Below, one piece after another: positions 1 to 11,475 of a stretch of DNA of 64,000 bases. Origin of the DNA: Paraphaeosphaeria minitans (Eukaryota; Ascomycota; Dothideomycetes; Pleosporales; Didymosphaeriaceae). The notes under the pieces were generated by a model. The model was not told where the DNA came from. It did no database searches and saw nothing but the letters and a program-made list of their open reading frames with translations. Where the stretch lies: positions 1,426,001 through 1,490,000 of the forward strand of contig WJXW01000011.1 in assembly GCA_015832175.1 (NCBI GenBank), in the 5' to 3' direction. The position numbers and the translations under genes were made by a program. Positions within the stretch are counted from its first letter, which is position 1. Each line of letters begins with the position of its first letter.

Positions 1-1
1 G

Positions 2-1192
2 AAGTGCGAAAGCTGGGCTAACACATACAAAGGCGCGTTGGGTATTTCGCTCGCAGCGACGGCGACGAATGACGGATCATACCATATCTCACTGTCATCG
101 AACAAACGGAACATCTCACAGCTTCCGGCCAAGGGCTCAAGCTACTCCACGCTCCACGCTAAGCATCTCGCATCCGGCTCGCTACCACTCGCATCGGATC
201 GCAAGATCATCAATAGCATTTTGATCACTCCTGAAACCCTGGCACACCTGAAAGTAGGAGAGCATTTGTATCTGCAGCCCACTGGTGCGGACACCAAGGG
301 AGCCCAGTTTCTTGCGCGACTTCCTAATGCTCGCGCTCCGAACTTTCACACGTTCGCAGTTTCGGAGACCACAAACTCTGCATCCCGCCTCCTTCACGCG
401 ATAGGTGATCTCGTCTTCACAGGCGGATTTACCCCATTCGCGAGCATTCCCCTCATCCAAACAGTCCAGTTCGTCGCATCCGGCGGACTCGTCCCAGGCC
501 GTCTCCTCCAACGCCTAGACGCCCTCGTTGAGAAAGCTCACCGCCAGGCTCCACACCTCCAGCTCTTCGGCCCCCTCCTAGATGACATCAACGCGCACCT
601 TCGCTTCCGCGCCAACGAGAGGCTTGCTAAGCTCGCCATTGGCACTGTCACCGATGAACCGCTCGCGGACAAAGTCGCGCGGATGAGCCGCTACACCACG
701 CTGCTGGAGCGCCTCATGGCTCTCGTTCCGGACATCCGACCTGCCGATGTTCTTGCTGCCGTGAGGGAGGGTCTGAAGTCTGAATTGGAGCGCTCGTACA
801 AGGACGCTGTTGCTGCGCACGTCGTCGGCAGGACAATCCTTCCGACGCCGTCGTCTTCACGGAGCAAGCACAACTCTAGCCTATCGCAGAAGGACACTCG
901 TCGCAGGGTAAGACACTCGAATAGTTCGTCTGGCACTGCCTCGCCTGACGGGCCTGTCAGCCCTACCAGCGGGCGCCCGAGCTCTACGTTCCCCGTGCAC
1001 GACCTTGGTCGGCAGGTCGAGGATGTGCTGAAGGGGAGCCTCCCGATGGACGTGCAGACCATCATTCACGTCGCGAGACTAGTGCTTGTAGCGTGGACGT
1101 TGAGCGTGGAGGGTGTGGCGTGGGACGAGGGCGAGGTCGGGTTCAGGGTGGTGGATCCGGCGAAGCTGCCCGAGAAGATGTACATGTGGTAA
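2..1192 (+). CDS. Unrecognised protein, C-terminal part (5' end outside window)
   Basis: The reading frame is open from base 2 to a TAA at 1190-1192 and gives 396 visible residues. There is no ATG near the left edge (the first candidate codon at 38 is TTG), so the gene probably starts upstream of the window. The visible part is mostly helical and soluble. It has a helix-rich middle (around bases 380-830), a Ser/Pro/Arg-rich low-complexity linker (about 840-1010), and a compact C-terminal segment reading VAWTLSVEGVAWDEGEVGF. I see no catalytic motif, signal peptide or membrane segment. Family not recognised. The coding call is firm because the frame is long and the protein composition is normal; the antisense ORFs over it are shadows. 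Confidence 0.75.
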   Translation, partial: KCESWANTYKGALGISLAATATNDGSYHISLSSNKRNISQLPAKGSSYSTLHAKHLASGSLPLASDRKIINSILITPETLAHLKVGEHLYLQPTGADTKGAQFLARLPNARAPNFHTFAVSETTNSASRLLHAIGDLVFTGGFTPFASIPLIQTVQFVASGGLVPGRLLQRLDALVEKAHRQAPHLQLFGPLLDDINAHLRFRANERLAKLAIGTVTDEPLADKVARMSRYTTLLERLMALVPDIRPADVLAAVREGLKSELERSYKDAVAAHVVGRTILPTPSSSRSKHNSSLSQKDTRRRVRHSNSSSGTASPDGPVSPTSGRPSSTFPVHDLGRQVEDVLKGSLPMDVQTIIHVARLVLVAWTLSVEGVAWDEGEVGFRVVDPAKLPEKMYMW

Positions 1193-3050
1193 CGGCACTT
1201 TGGAGTCCTTTTTTTCCTCTTTCCTTTGGAGTATGGATTTATGCGTTTGGGCGGTCATGGCCTTTGGAGTCTGGACTTGCTTGAGACTGCGCGGCACGGC
1301 TGAGAGATACCATTATCGCGATCACGCACGGCACATACCTACCTACATCATGATTTTACGACTAGGTCGGGAGGATAGGCATGGATACCAAGTAGGTATG
1401 CTACACGTGATTATCACTTTCAAAGACCATGCGTCACGATCTGTCCACCCCTATCCAAACTTGGCTTACCTAACAACAACCACCCTCGCAACTCCAAGCC
1501 TGGCCACGGCCGGGGGGGAAGTAGCGTCTACTTCGACAGCCCCGAGCCCACCACAAAAAAGAAAACTCTCCACTCCACCCGCCTTCCCGACCCATGACGT
1601 CTGCCGTCATGGGATACTGACTCGCCCCGCCCATCTCCCGCCGCCAGCCGGCGCGCTCTCATTTCGGCTTCGGAAGCGCGAGGGTTCCTTGGCCTTGGCC
1701 AAGACCAGTAGCTAGGTAGGTAGTCCAGCTAGCTTCCGGGCCTCCGGTGCGAAAACACTGCTGCCATCGAGGGTCGGTCGGGAGGAACGGGGAGGCGGGT
1801 GTGCTTAGTGCGGGCGTGGAGGTGGCGGGGGCTTGAGGTACCTAGCTTAAGTAGGTACCTACCTAGCTAGCGGGCGTGCTAGACAGGTACGGGACCTATG
1901 CCGTGGGCTTTTCTACGGAGCTGATAAGTCTTGAGGGTTGGTGGGGCTTGGGGTAGGTATACGGTACACAGTACCTACGCTTATGCAGGGCCGTGGATGC
2001 TCTTGCATACGATGTTTCGTAGGCGTGTTGCAGACTACCTACCTAGGTACTCGTGGGTGGATGTGGTAGGGGTCTTGGAGTCAGGTAGGTAGTCTACCTA
2101 CGGTGTGGAAGTGAGTGTTAATCGGTTTGGCCACGCCGTGTTTTGCCCCTGGAGAAGAATGGAGCGGTGAGGGTCCGGATGGTGTACGTGACTTTCGTAC
2201 GTTGTAGCAAAGTGTAGGTAGGTAGATAGCGCACGTGGTTTTCCAGCGATCTGGATACTGACAGTCTACCTACGTCTTTCGGTGCGCATTGTAGCTCGGC
2301 GACTGGTGGGTCTCGTGGGTAGGTGATCCAGTATAGCTGCCTATAACACACCACCGGGACGGGACGCACAGCATCGACCTGTCCGAGTTTCTGAGCTCGA
2401 CCCTCGAATTGCATTCTCAACCATACAGTCTACACACTCCGTTATGAGGCTGCGCTGGGGTTTTGGATAGGTTTGTAGGGAGTGCAGAAAGGTCTCTTAT
2501 GTTCTCGTAGGGCCTACAAAGCGCGGGGAATGGATAGATGAGCATGTCTTACAGAGGCAGCACAGCTCACTTAGGTAGGTATAAGCTCGAAATGTCGAGC
2601 AGACCAGATATCTGCATCGTGTCTTCCCTCCACAAACCTCGTGCATACAGGTTGCAGAAACGAGATCCCACCTGGCCCAACTCCGCCACATACTCGCCTT
2701 GCCCACTGAGCTGGCAACACCACGTCTGAAAGTGTTCTCGGGCAGACGGTTCCCCTGAGCTCGGCGAGGCTGCGTCCCAAGTCCGCATTTTTTGACAGGC
2801 AGACCCCACGGATACCATGCGCGCTAGAGTCCCAGAACAGGCGAGATGTGACGGCATTTATAGTATTTCCATTCATAAGGCATGCAGATTGCCTCGAAGG
2901 TGTAAGTGTACGTACGTAAGGCGACCAAGGCCGTGCAAACGTGGAGATGGTGAGGATGTGCATTCGCCAACGCGCATCCACCCAACCATAATCGCCTGAG
3001 GATCTCTCTCATCCTCAAACTCAACCCCAACAAGTATGGAATTCAAACCC
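1193..3050. other. Convergent spacer rich in TAGG/TACC motifs, no gene seen
   Basis: This 1.86 kb lies between two convergent genes, so it should hold two 3' UTRs and no core promoter. No convincing ORF is present. It is studded with tetranucleotide runs of the type TAGGTAGG or CCTACCTA at about 1337-1346, 1713-1723, 1851-1868, 1951-1959, 2034-2050, 2082-2099, 2213-2226, 2267-2275 and 2574-2582. See the finding on this cluster. Confidence 0.7.
2083..2099. repeat. Perfect inverted repeat GTAGGTAG-T-CTACCTAC
   Basis: The two 8-base arms are exact reverse complements separated by one T. It is the most symmetric member of the TAGG/TACC motif cluster in this spacer. It could form a small cruciform or be a dimeric protein-binding site; nothing in the sequence decides which. 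Confidence 0.6.
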
Positions 3051-5224
3051 TCAATCGCCCATAATCTCCAACCCCCTACACAATCCCACCCATCCCATCT
3101 CCATCCCCTTCCACACCTCCCTCACACTATCCTCCTCGAGCTCATCCCTCATCCTCTCCCGCCTCTCCACCGCATCACTCGTCCCATCTGCGGTATTGAT
3201 TCCCTGATTGCGATCCCGACTTCCCGTCCTCTTGTGATTAGTGCCACCAGACGTCTTCAGCCCCTTCCCGTCGAACTCGCCTTTGACTTCCCACCCGCGG
3301 CGCACGGGCCCGTGCAGCGTCGCGGGCGTGATGTAGCAACTATCCAGCAGCGAATTCCAGCGGCTGAGATACATACCCGGGCCGTGGGTTGTGCCTTTGC
3401 GCGCGGATCTGAGTTTGGGGTGTGTGTTGGACTGCGAGGGCATGATGGTTTGGAGACGCGACTGGGACGTCTTTTTCAAAGACTGGAGGTGCGTTTCATG
3501 GGTGTCAAGGAGCTTCGTCAGCTCGTCTTGTTTTTCTGATGAGAGTGTGGAGAAAAGGGATTGCAGGGGAAGTGTCATGTTGCCTGCGCCGTGGGCGGTG
3601 GGTTCGTCTCTGGGCGAGGCGTCGACACGGAATTCGGCGAGGACGGATTGCGCGTAGGAGCGGTACTGGTTTGCGAGATCCGGCGCGTTTTTGCAGATTT
3701 GGTGGAGGAATTTGTGCGCGGAGGGCATGTGCTTTTTGAGTAGTTGGACGTAGTCTTCGACAGTAGGGACATGTGTTGAACTAGGATTGTCGTTGATGCT
3801 AGCAGCACCAGAAGGGCCGGGCGAGCTTGCTCGACTGCCGGGTCTACTGCTAGATCCAGAGAGCTTCTTGGGCTTTGACACCTTGATGAGGTCGGTGATG
3901 AACATTTCTGCGTCGTAAAGAGTGTCGGAGAGATCGACGGCCTTGTGGACGGCGCGGATGATGGGGTCGAATGCTGCGACAAGATCCTTCATAGCAGAGG
4001 TCAAGACGTCAGGCTGGAGTTTGCAGAGGATCTTTGTAAGTTCCTCGCGGTCCCGTATGGAGAGATAGTTGCTGTAGTATTCCATGGCTACGGTATGTTG
4101 ATGGTCGCTGAGCACAGCGGGGTCCACGGGTGGATCTGAGGTTTCCAGGATCACGCCAATGATGGACTTTGACTCTGCTAATGATATGTTGCGCGCGGCA
4201 TCGTGCCTGTCTTTCGAAGAATAGACGTACGTCTTGATCGCTTTGTAGACGTCCTTCTTGGGCGGGTCCTTGCAGTTTTCGAGTTTCTGGGCGCGTTTCT
4301 GAAACTCTGACGTGTCCCATGCCATGACCGTGGACATGATCTGCTGCATGAGGTTCATTCCATCGTTTGTATTATTCGTAAGGCCTATCCAGTTGGTGAC
4401 GGCGGTTACGGAGAGCTTAGCAAGGACGAGTCTGACCATGCCGTTGATCATCGTTGCGGCGTTTCCAACGCGCAATGTCTGTCTAATCATCATGTATGGG
4501 ATGAGGCGGTGCACGTTTTCGAGCAGACGGAGGAGATAGTGGCCATCGGGCGACATGACGAAGACATGGTGGAGGAACGATGCAAGGCTATGTACATTAG
4601 TAGGTAATGTCTGTCATGGGGGGGGACAGGAAAGACTGACTTCAGCAGGACGTACTCGTGCGCTGCCTGCACCATACTGGAGTGCTGCTCGAGCTTGCCC
4701 GACTGGGCGACCTTCTCGAACAATGCATCCAGGAGGTCACCATAGATAAGCTCCCGCATTGCATCATCCCACGCCTGATGCACGTCCTCGGGCTTGCTCG
4801 TATCATATTCGGTGCCCTGATCTCTCCGCTTCCCCGCCGGATAGCCGCCCAGCATGCCCCTCGCGACGTACTCCAGCAGGCTGCTTATGGCCGTGGCCAG
4901 CGCTTTCCTCGCGCCTATGGCTCCCTTGTCGTAGCTCTCGGAGAGCTCCGCGTCGCTCAGCTTCTTGACCAGCACGCGCACTTTGTCCTGCCAAAACTCC
5001 AGCCCGACATTCTTTAAGCCCGGCAGTCGTAGCACAAACTTATTCAGCATGCTCTGCAACAGGGGCGACGTCGTCTGCACGCCGTCCGCCTTGTGGAAGG
5101 GGAACCCATATTGCTCGATGGCCTGTGGATACTTGAAGGCTTCGATTTCGGAATAGAGCTGGTGGTGAATTAGGATGTCAAAGAGAGCGTGCGTTTGCGC
5201 GGGGGTGAGAGCTGGATCCGACAT
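3051..5224 (-). CDS. PX-associated (PXB) / DUF3818 protein, Ypr097w-like
   Basis: Two exons, 4641..5224 and 3051..4587, are joined across a 53-nt intron (4588-4640, donor GTCAGT, branch ACTAATG, acceptor CATAG). The product has 706 residues. Residues about 1-130 match the PX-associated domain (LTPAQTHALFDILIHHQLYS, followed by a PLLQSMLNKFVLRLPGL-type segment). The junction reads EYVLLNLASFLHHVFVMSPD. The long helical region after it fits DUF3818 of PX proteins such as yeast Ypr097w, which are linked to phosphoinositide-dependent membrane lipid binding. I do not see the PX domain itself (no basic RRY-type phosphoinositide motif), so lipid binding is not shown. A Ser/Pro-rich linker lies around base 3800. 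An in-frame ATG at 5258-5260 would add 12 residues; I chose 5224 because the family homology begins just after it. Confidence 0.85.
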
Positions 5225-6896
5225 TGTCTGGGGAGCATGGCGGAGGACGACAGCTTGCATGGACGCCTGCCCAGTCGTCGAGTCGCTGATGCTGTGAATG
5301 TGGCACGCGTCGGGGGGGGCGTCATTGTGGCTGGTCGAGTGTGGCGGTGGCGGTGGGGTGGCGGTGCATCATTCGCTAATCTCTTCTGCTGCATTCATCT
5401 AGTCTTTCCTCTCTATCATGGGTAAAAACTTCTTGCATCCGCAACTGCTGTGGAAACCTACCGCACCACCATTCGAGGTCCCGCTAGCAGCCTCAGAACG
5501 GGATTTCCCATCACATATGCTGACTCAAGGATCATGCTTCAATGCTTCAACCCACGAGACATGAACGACAAGTGGACAGCCGTGGCCGACACGCCTAATA
5601 AGCACGGCAACACCATCCTTCGCTTCGACCTTGGCGGGAAACCCCGTGGGGAAGTCGCATTCACAATCACGGCTGGCAAGCGACCCTGATGGAGCTCAAA
5701 GAGTGGGGCTATACCTACCTATCGCCAAGATAGCGTGGAAGGAGGAGCTGCCAGGTGGGACGCTAGTTTCGCAGAAAAATGCATGTGGCTATCAATATAT
5801 GCAACTATTTCTTGCAATGCAGAATGGGGAAGCCAGAGGATAAGAAGAGCGAGGACGAGGTTGATGATGATGATGATTAGGTAAAGGCGACGTGAGCCGG
5901 ATACTTGCGACACTCGGAGCATCATCTCAACCTCGTCCTGTAGTAAGCAGAGAAAGGAAACCAAGCATCCGCTGTCCCAGATGCTGCAAAAGAGGTGGCA
6001 CACCAAAGGATGGCCTGTTTGTCGTCCTCTCTGTACCCATCGACCATATCTCTGACAGGTCATCCCGATAGTACTCATCGATTCGTGTCGTTTCTCGGAG
6101 CGAGTTGCTTCGGTCGTCCCCATGGGCAGAAAGACTTTCTGTTGGCACGGCTTCAAATCTCCTCATCCCAAACACGTCCAAATCATATGTCTCGAAATCA
6201 CATGGCAACACCACACCTACCCCTCTCAGTACATCGCACGTTCCATAGGATGCCATAGTTGCATACCTTGCTGCCTTAAGCTATAACGCACTTCAGCCCA
6301 ATAGTCAAAATCGATCAACGCCGGCTTATCCCAGAGATCTGCTGGTAGCTCAGTCGCTAAGCAGGGCCGGGATCGTAGGAGCCGTCGTTCCCGGAAGTAT
6401 TCCCCTTCTGCGGGGACAGAGCTTGCTAAGTCGATGCGAAGGCTTCGTCGCGGTCTCTCGAAGGCGACCATGCTTAAAGAGAAGAGTCGATGCGATAAAT
6501 ATCAAGGTGGGGAGAGACGAGGGAACTTTCAAGAGAGAGGTTTATATGAGTAACGGGGAAAATTCATGGTAGAGACATGCGCATCGTTTGGGAGTTCGTT
6601 GTCCTCAAACGCTCATCTGTTTGCTAGCATCACCTACCAACCCCTCCATCCTCGCAATTGTGAATATACAGTTGGAGAAAAGACTTTCCTGAAAATTAGC
6701 ATATTGCCTTTACGACGGAGACAAAGAAAAACTCCATCCGAGGATAATGTCGTGCAACAGCCGATAGTCCTCTCCCTTGCTCCGTATACCCCAAAACCAA
6801 GTCAACGTCAAGACCTGCTCTAGCCTTTGAAACAAGCCGCTCTCAACATATGATAACCTTTCGCAACTGCTCAGATCGATTCAAACACATATCTCT
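5225..6896. other. Spacer with only weak ORFs
   Basis: This is about 1.7 kb upstream of the PXB gene and downstream of the 6897 gene. It holds short ORFs on both strands. The only pair worth recording is on the minus strand at 5927-6471, listed separately. I recognise nothing else: no RNA gene and no repeat. Confidence 0.5.
5927..6471 (-). CDS. Doubtful small minus-strand gene (two overlapping ORFs)
   Basis: An ORF starts at an ATG at 6471 (81 residues, ending in the motif LIDFDYWAEVRYSLRQQ). A second frame, 5927-6256, continues with normal-looking protein (109 residues, with DFETYDLDVFGMRRFE). A donor-like GTATGC at about 6271 could join them. However, no acceptor I tried keeps the phase without a stop, so this may be two unrelated ORFs, a frameshifted relic, or chance. 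No family recognised. Confidence 0.2.
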
Positions 6897-7854
6897 TCAC
6901 ACCAACTCCACATTTACGTAGTCCTCTGCGTCAATTTCCCCTTCCACGCTCGTGAACTTGAGTTCGCTCACCACTCGTGGGCCGTCATCATCATCGACCT
7001 TTTGCCGGCGGGACTGAATCGCGCGCACCTTCCATACCACAGGATACAGCTTGCCGTCCAGTTTGCGAACGAACAACTCCTTGGTGTCATGTCGGAAGAC
7101 GATGACCATTTCGCTCCAGGGGAAGGCATCGAGTGGATTGAGCGGCTGAGAAGCACCAGGGAGTTTGTCAAGGGGGTTTGGAGGGAGCTTTTCGATGGGA
7201 GGGTACTGTCTGGCATCTGCGAAGAAGTCTGGATACAAGTCAACAACCCATGTATGACGAGGTGTGGAAGAGAGGCAGCTTACCTTCAACACTCGGACTC
7301 CGCAGCGGATTCCTCCTACCACCCTCCATATCCTCAACCACCCCACCCATACCCTGCATCTCTTCTCTTGCCTTCGTCTTCCGCACCAGCGTCACCACCG
7401 CCTCTGCCTCAGATCGCTCCCTCACCATCAACACCACCACCCCCTTGACAACCCAATACAAATCCCTATCCCGCCCCACCACCCCCTCAATCCGATCATC
7501 ATCCACCAAACACCCCTGCCTTAGCACTGTGTACTTCGCCTCCGGTAGCCGCATCGGCGTCTGGACTGCTTGCTTCCCAATGTGAACATGCGGTTGCATT
7601 ATGCCTGTGTGCGAGCCTGACTTTATCGCGGGAGCAAGCGAAGTGAGGGATGAGGGTGAAGATGCCAATGTTGATGATTTATCGGATGGGATGGAGCGCG
7701 TGGAGACGGGGAGGGCTTGGGTCTCTCGAGGGTAGTATTTATTGCCGAGGTATGCACTATCCGGATGCAATTCATATCGTTCTGGGGTGGGGCGGCCTTC
7801 GATGTGGTTGAGGGCAGTGGTGAGGGCCCATTTGGCGGTGTTCCAGAAGCTCAT
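6897..7854 (-). CDS. Unrecognised ~300-residue protein, two exons
   Basis: Exon 1 is 7284..7854, starting at an ATG at 7852-7854. Exon 2 is 6897..7228. The intron is 7229-7283 (55 nt, donor GTAAGC, acceptor ATCCAG). The splice restores the frame and gives 300 residues, reading VED-FFADARQYPPIEKLPP over the junction. The N-terminus is MSFWNTAKWALTTALNHIEG. It is followed by a Ser/Pro-rich linker, a beta-rich segment (about residues 115-165, with DLYWVVKGVVVLMVRER) and an acidic C-terminus. There is no signal peptide or membrane helix. I do not recognise a family. The next minus-strand gene ends 421 bases upstream of this start. Confidence 0.65.
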
Positions 7855-8275
7855 TGTGCTTTCCCTGGGGTTGGAGGTGATGCTGTCAGGTGGGTGACGA
7901 GGTCAAGCGTTCGGGAGCGTTTTAGAGATGGCGGGACTGGGTTCAGGTGGGGAGCGTGCGTTAAGTGGTCGTGAATGTCACGAAAACACTAGGTGTGTGA
8001 AATGATAGCTGATAAAAATGAGCTACCATGGTGCCAAGGATGCATTTTCTCCTTTTGTTGCGGGCTCAGACCGGCGATGCGAGGTGAAAAAGTTTGCACG
8101 TGACATGAACACTGCCCAGATATCACGACTTATTTTCACGGGCCATCATGGTGTATTATATAAAGATTCATTGCTATGTTAGGAAAGCATGAATATCTAC
8201 TCACTTACCATACTCGATCTTTAACGGGTACAGGGCCAATGAAAGACTCGAATGCAAACCATCGACAACCTGAAC
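7855..8275. promoter_or_regulatory. Promoter region of the 6897-7854 gene
   Basis: These 421 bases lie between two genes on the minus strand and so contain the promoter of one and the 3' UTR of the other. I see no clear TATA box for the minus strand near 7855-7950 and no repeat. An AT-rich patch (TATTATATAAAG) lies at about 8154-8165. Confidence 0.4.
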
Positions 8276-9373
8276 TCAAGGCTTCCCCTGTACCCATCTC
8301 TCCCAGACACGAGCTCGGCCATTCCGTTGCGTCTGGTACCTATCCGTTTCAACGACCTCAAAGTCGTCGTCCGGGTCTGCAGATTCGACGGACGGAATCG
8401 GACCGCTGGGTGTTGGGCTGTCGAGAGGAATGTCCTCAAAACTTTCGTCTTCACCAGTCGGTTCTTTTGCTGACTCCGTCTCAGGGTGAGCTTGCGATGT
8501 ATTTTTTTGGGAAGCATGGTCCTCCGTATCTGTAGGTTCAGCGAGCGCGCTCGTCGAACTGGCCGAAGACGCGAGCAGAACTGGAAGCTCGTCTCCTGAT
8601 TGTTGCGTACCCTGTTTATCACCGGACCACGGCTGTTTAGGATGGATATGATGCTCATGATTGCCGTTATCTATGGTGACTACAGCGTCCATTGTGGCCT
8701 CAGGAGGAGCCACTGGCCCGCTCGTTGGTTTCAGCTGAAGAGTAATGTCCAGGCTTACAGACCCGGAGGCAGTCGGTCGAGTAGCTTCAGCGTCTACGCG
8801 AGCAAGGTCTAGTAACTCTGCATCATAAGCCTTTTTCTCCGCCCCATCACAAGAAGGCACTGAAGATTGATCAGACCCCGGCCGCAGCGCGCCAAACAAT
8901 TTGAGGCCCTGCATGGCCTCGACGAGTTCTTGGTCGCTAGAAGACCTCGACATATTGTCTTCTTTGCATAAACTATGCTCAGTCGCCCGTGCGCTCATTT
9001 TAACCTGCACAGGCTCACGAGGGGGCATGACTTTTCGATGCTCCGTACTGCGCTGTCCAGGCTTTAATGAGAAAGACCCACCTTTCCTGTGAGATTGTAA
9101 TCCTTGCAATATAGGAGACGGCGAGAACATTTTCGAAGAACCCTGTGTCGGCCATAGTCCAGGTATCTGCTTCATAGCTCCGGTGTCTGTCGTCTTGCGC
9201 ACTACGCCGTCGATATACGACATAGCTTGCTGGTACTTATTTTGCGGAGGTTGCGGTAGGTTGTCAATTCGGAGCTCTGGGTAAGTGCGCGATTTCCTTC
9301 TGCCGCTTCGGAAGGGGTTAGTATGGCGCATTGCTCTTGGTTCGCGAGGAGCGTTTGATGGTGGAGATGTCAT
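8276..9373 (-). CDS. Unrecognised disordered protein
   Basis: A single exon of 365 residues. The first ATG is at 9371-9373; the ORF extends three codons further only to a GTG. The protein is almost wholly low complexity. Its N-terminus is basic and Pro/Ser-rich, and its C-terminal half is strongly acidic, with a run of Asp/Glu near residues 305-350 (ESFEDIPLDSP and DPDDDFEVVETD). There is no domain, signal peptide or membrane helix. This composition is common in lineage-specific regulatory or scaffold proteins of Pezizomycotina, but no function can be read from it. Confidence 0.6.
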   Translation of the reverse strand: MTSPPSNAPREPRAMRHTNPFRSGRRKSRTYPELRIDNLPQPPQNKYQQAMSYIDGVVRKTTDTGAMKQIPGLWPTQGSSKMFSPSPILQGLQSHRKGGSFSLKPGQRSTEHRKVMPPREPVQVKMSARATEHSLCKEDNMSRSSSDQELVEAMQGLKLFGALRPGSDQSSVPSCDGAEKKAYDAELLDLARVDAEATRPTASGSVSLDITLQLKPTSGPVAPPEATMDAVVTIDNGNHEHHIHPKQPWSGDKQGTQQSGDELPVLLASSASSTSALAEPTDTEDHASQKNTSQAHPETESAKEPTGEDESFEDIPLDSPTPSGPIPSVESADPDDDFEVVETDRYQTQRNGRARVWERWVQGKP

Positions 9374-10159
9374 GATGTCCACTGCCGCGGGGATTGTGCT
9401 TGCAGTTGGTCCATGGGAAGCCCGAGGCTGGGGACACTAAGCACCGGACAATGGCCGCAAGGGATCCAGACCAAATGTATTCCTGAAATAACGCTGGTGC
9501 TTTGTAGTCGCTATGGGTAGGATGCGGTGGCTCCTGCGCTCGTAGTGATGCACGTCGACTTCGGCTACTCCACGAAGGCCTGCGATGGACGGGTAACTGG
9601 TTATTGGTATTTTTTTTGAAGGCATACTATACACTGTGGACTATTGGTAAAGTTGGTCGTGGCCGTACTTGCCGAAAGTTACAGAAGGAGGTGCGTAGGC
9701 TGGTCTTATGGTGATGGATGTCTCGATCCACAAACACATGATTTACTCTCTCATCCAGTGAATCAGAAGGTTGAAAATTATGGGCCGAGAAAAAGAGAAT
9801 TCTCCCTGCTATTTATGATGCATTCTGCTCCCAGTGCTCATAGTCATTCAATCCATAAAGTGAACCCACGGCCAATCACAGAAGCTGCCGGTGCCGATGC
9901 ATTGAATACTGGTTTCAGTGACACATCGCCCGGCGAGTGCGTTGAACTGTGTGCTTCAATGACTACAGCTTTCCATCATCTATTCAGCATGTAGTGTTGT
10001 TGGAACTTCGTGCAAAATGCGACGGCAATATAAAGGAATGGGCAAATAGAACGAGTTTCGAGTTTTCTGCGTCTTATTCCGGGTTTCGAATGCTCAGGTT
10101 TTGAAGGATATTATGCTTAGGTAGCTCAAGTGCCTCGAACAACTAGCCGGGTCAGAACG

Positions 10160-10291
10160 CTACACTTGATGCTCCTCTGGAACATATTCTTGTACATGCG
10201 AGGGTGGCACGATGATCGCCAACCAGACACCGGCAGACACAACAACACACATGAGGCAAAATCCAAGGACGATAATCGTGGCGCACGGCAT
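10160..10291 (-). CDS. Possible 43-residue single-pass membrane peptide
   Basis: From the ATG at 10289-10291 the frame encodes a 43-residue peptide. A continuous hydrophobic helix (IIVLGFCLMCVVVSAGVWL) covers residues about 6-28, followed by a short polar tail ending in EYVPEEHQV. The frame stays open 21 codons upstream to a TTG, so it could instead be the last exon of a larger gene whose upstream exons I cannot identify. There is no homology and no supporting neighbour; chance is quite possible. Confidence 0.18.
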   Translation of the reverse strand: MPCATIIVLGFCLMCVVVSAGVWLAIIVPPSHVQEYVPEEHQV

Positions 10292-11468
10292 CCGAGCCGC
10301 TTCCGGTGAGCTATTCCTTGATGAGGACGTTACCCTTGACCCAGAAAATACCAAGGTGGTTAAAGTAGGTTCTATATATTACCACCTTTCCACAGACCTC
10401 TGACTGGCTGATAGTTCCAATTATCAGATAGTGTTCTTTCTACTTTTGTAGGAAGTGATTGTGGCGGACAAGTGACCCCACTAGAAATGGTCGAGATCGC
10501 AGGCTGGCACGGCAAGCCTGTGCAAAGGGTTTCAGTTGGTCCAGATAAAGCGCCGGAACACTACGAAGGTGCCGGATTCCACAGAGAAGAAGGAGACAAC
10601 AAATCTACTGTCGACGGCCTCTGCGGATCACGGAAGCCAGGGCTTTAGTTGGGGTTGGACTGTGGATCACGTGATCCTGGCCAACTGCCTACCAGAAACC
10701 TCAAGACCCAGTTCGAAAAGGGCGAGTGTCGTTGTTCAGTGCTCCGCGACCTTTTTCAATCTGTACCAAATTGCAAATTTAAAAACGCTTATCATTCTTA
10801 GGCGATTCTAGGTGCTTTCGGTGATTGTCTTTCCTAACATTAAGACATCGAGCGCGTCCCAATAAGCCGCGTAGTACGGTCTCGTATTGATGGATGTGCA
10901 GACGCACAGAACAGGGTCGATTCTGCGATGGGGCTGCCTGAGCTGATTCTCATACGCCTGGCTAAATGGTGATTGGGGGCAAAAAAGCCAGCTCCGGTGT
11001 CAGCAGCAAGCGACTTCAGCCGCACCGTTCACCTATCGATCCGAAAGAATCCAGAAGAGTCTTGCTCAGCAACCATGGGTGCAAAGAAATCCATTGCAGG
11101 CTAGTGCGGCCATACGCACTAGACAAGCATATCTATTCCGGCTGTGGTGAACAATCGTGTTGCTTATCCTACATCAGCAAATCCGTGCTTTCATGAAGCT
11201 GCAGTCGTCTGACCACCAATTCCCCCATAGACACCACCTCAAAATCCCTTTTGTCTAGCTCGTGGCTAGTCTTATATCAAATCTCTGCCGTATGGAGCAT
11301 CAGGGGCCCACTCATTCCCTCAGCCGCTGATTTTTGGCAATGCTGCCTAAGTGTTACACTACCTCCGGATGCGCATAAAAGAATCCTATCCCCAAGTTTT
11401 CGTGTGTCCAGATCTCTTACAGTGGCCAATACTACAGATCGTTGCCGCTGAAGACCATACCCATCTAG

Positions 11469-11475
11469 TATAAAT
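11469..11475 (+). promoter_or_regulatory. TATA box of the lipoxygenase gene
   Basis: TATAAAT lies 44 bases upstream of the ATG at 11519, with a pyrimidine-rich stretch (CTTTCTTTCG) between them. This fits a short 5' UTR. Confidence 0.5.

Noticed and set aside
5450..5689. 79-codon plus-strand ORF
   Set aside because: It begins at a CTG rather than an ATG, lies in the promoter side of the PXB gene and has no recognisable family.
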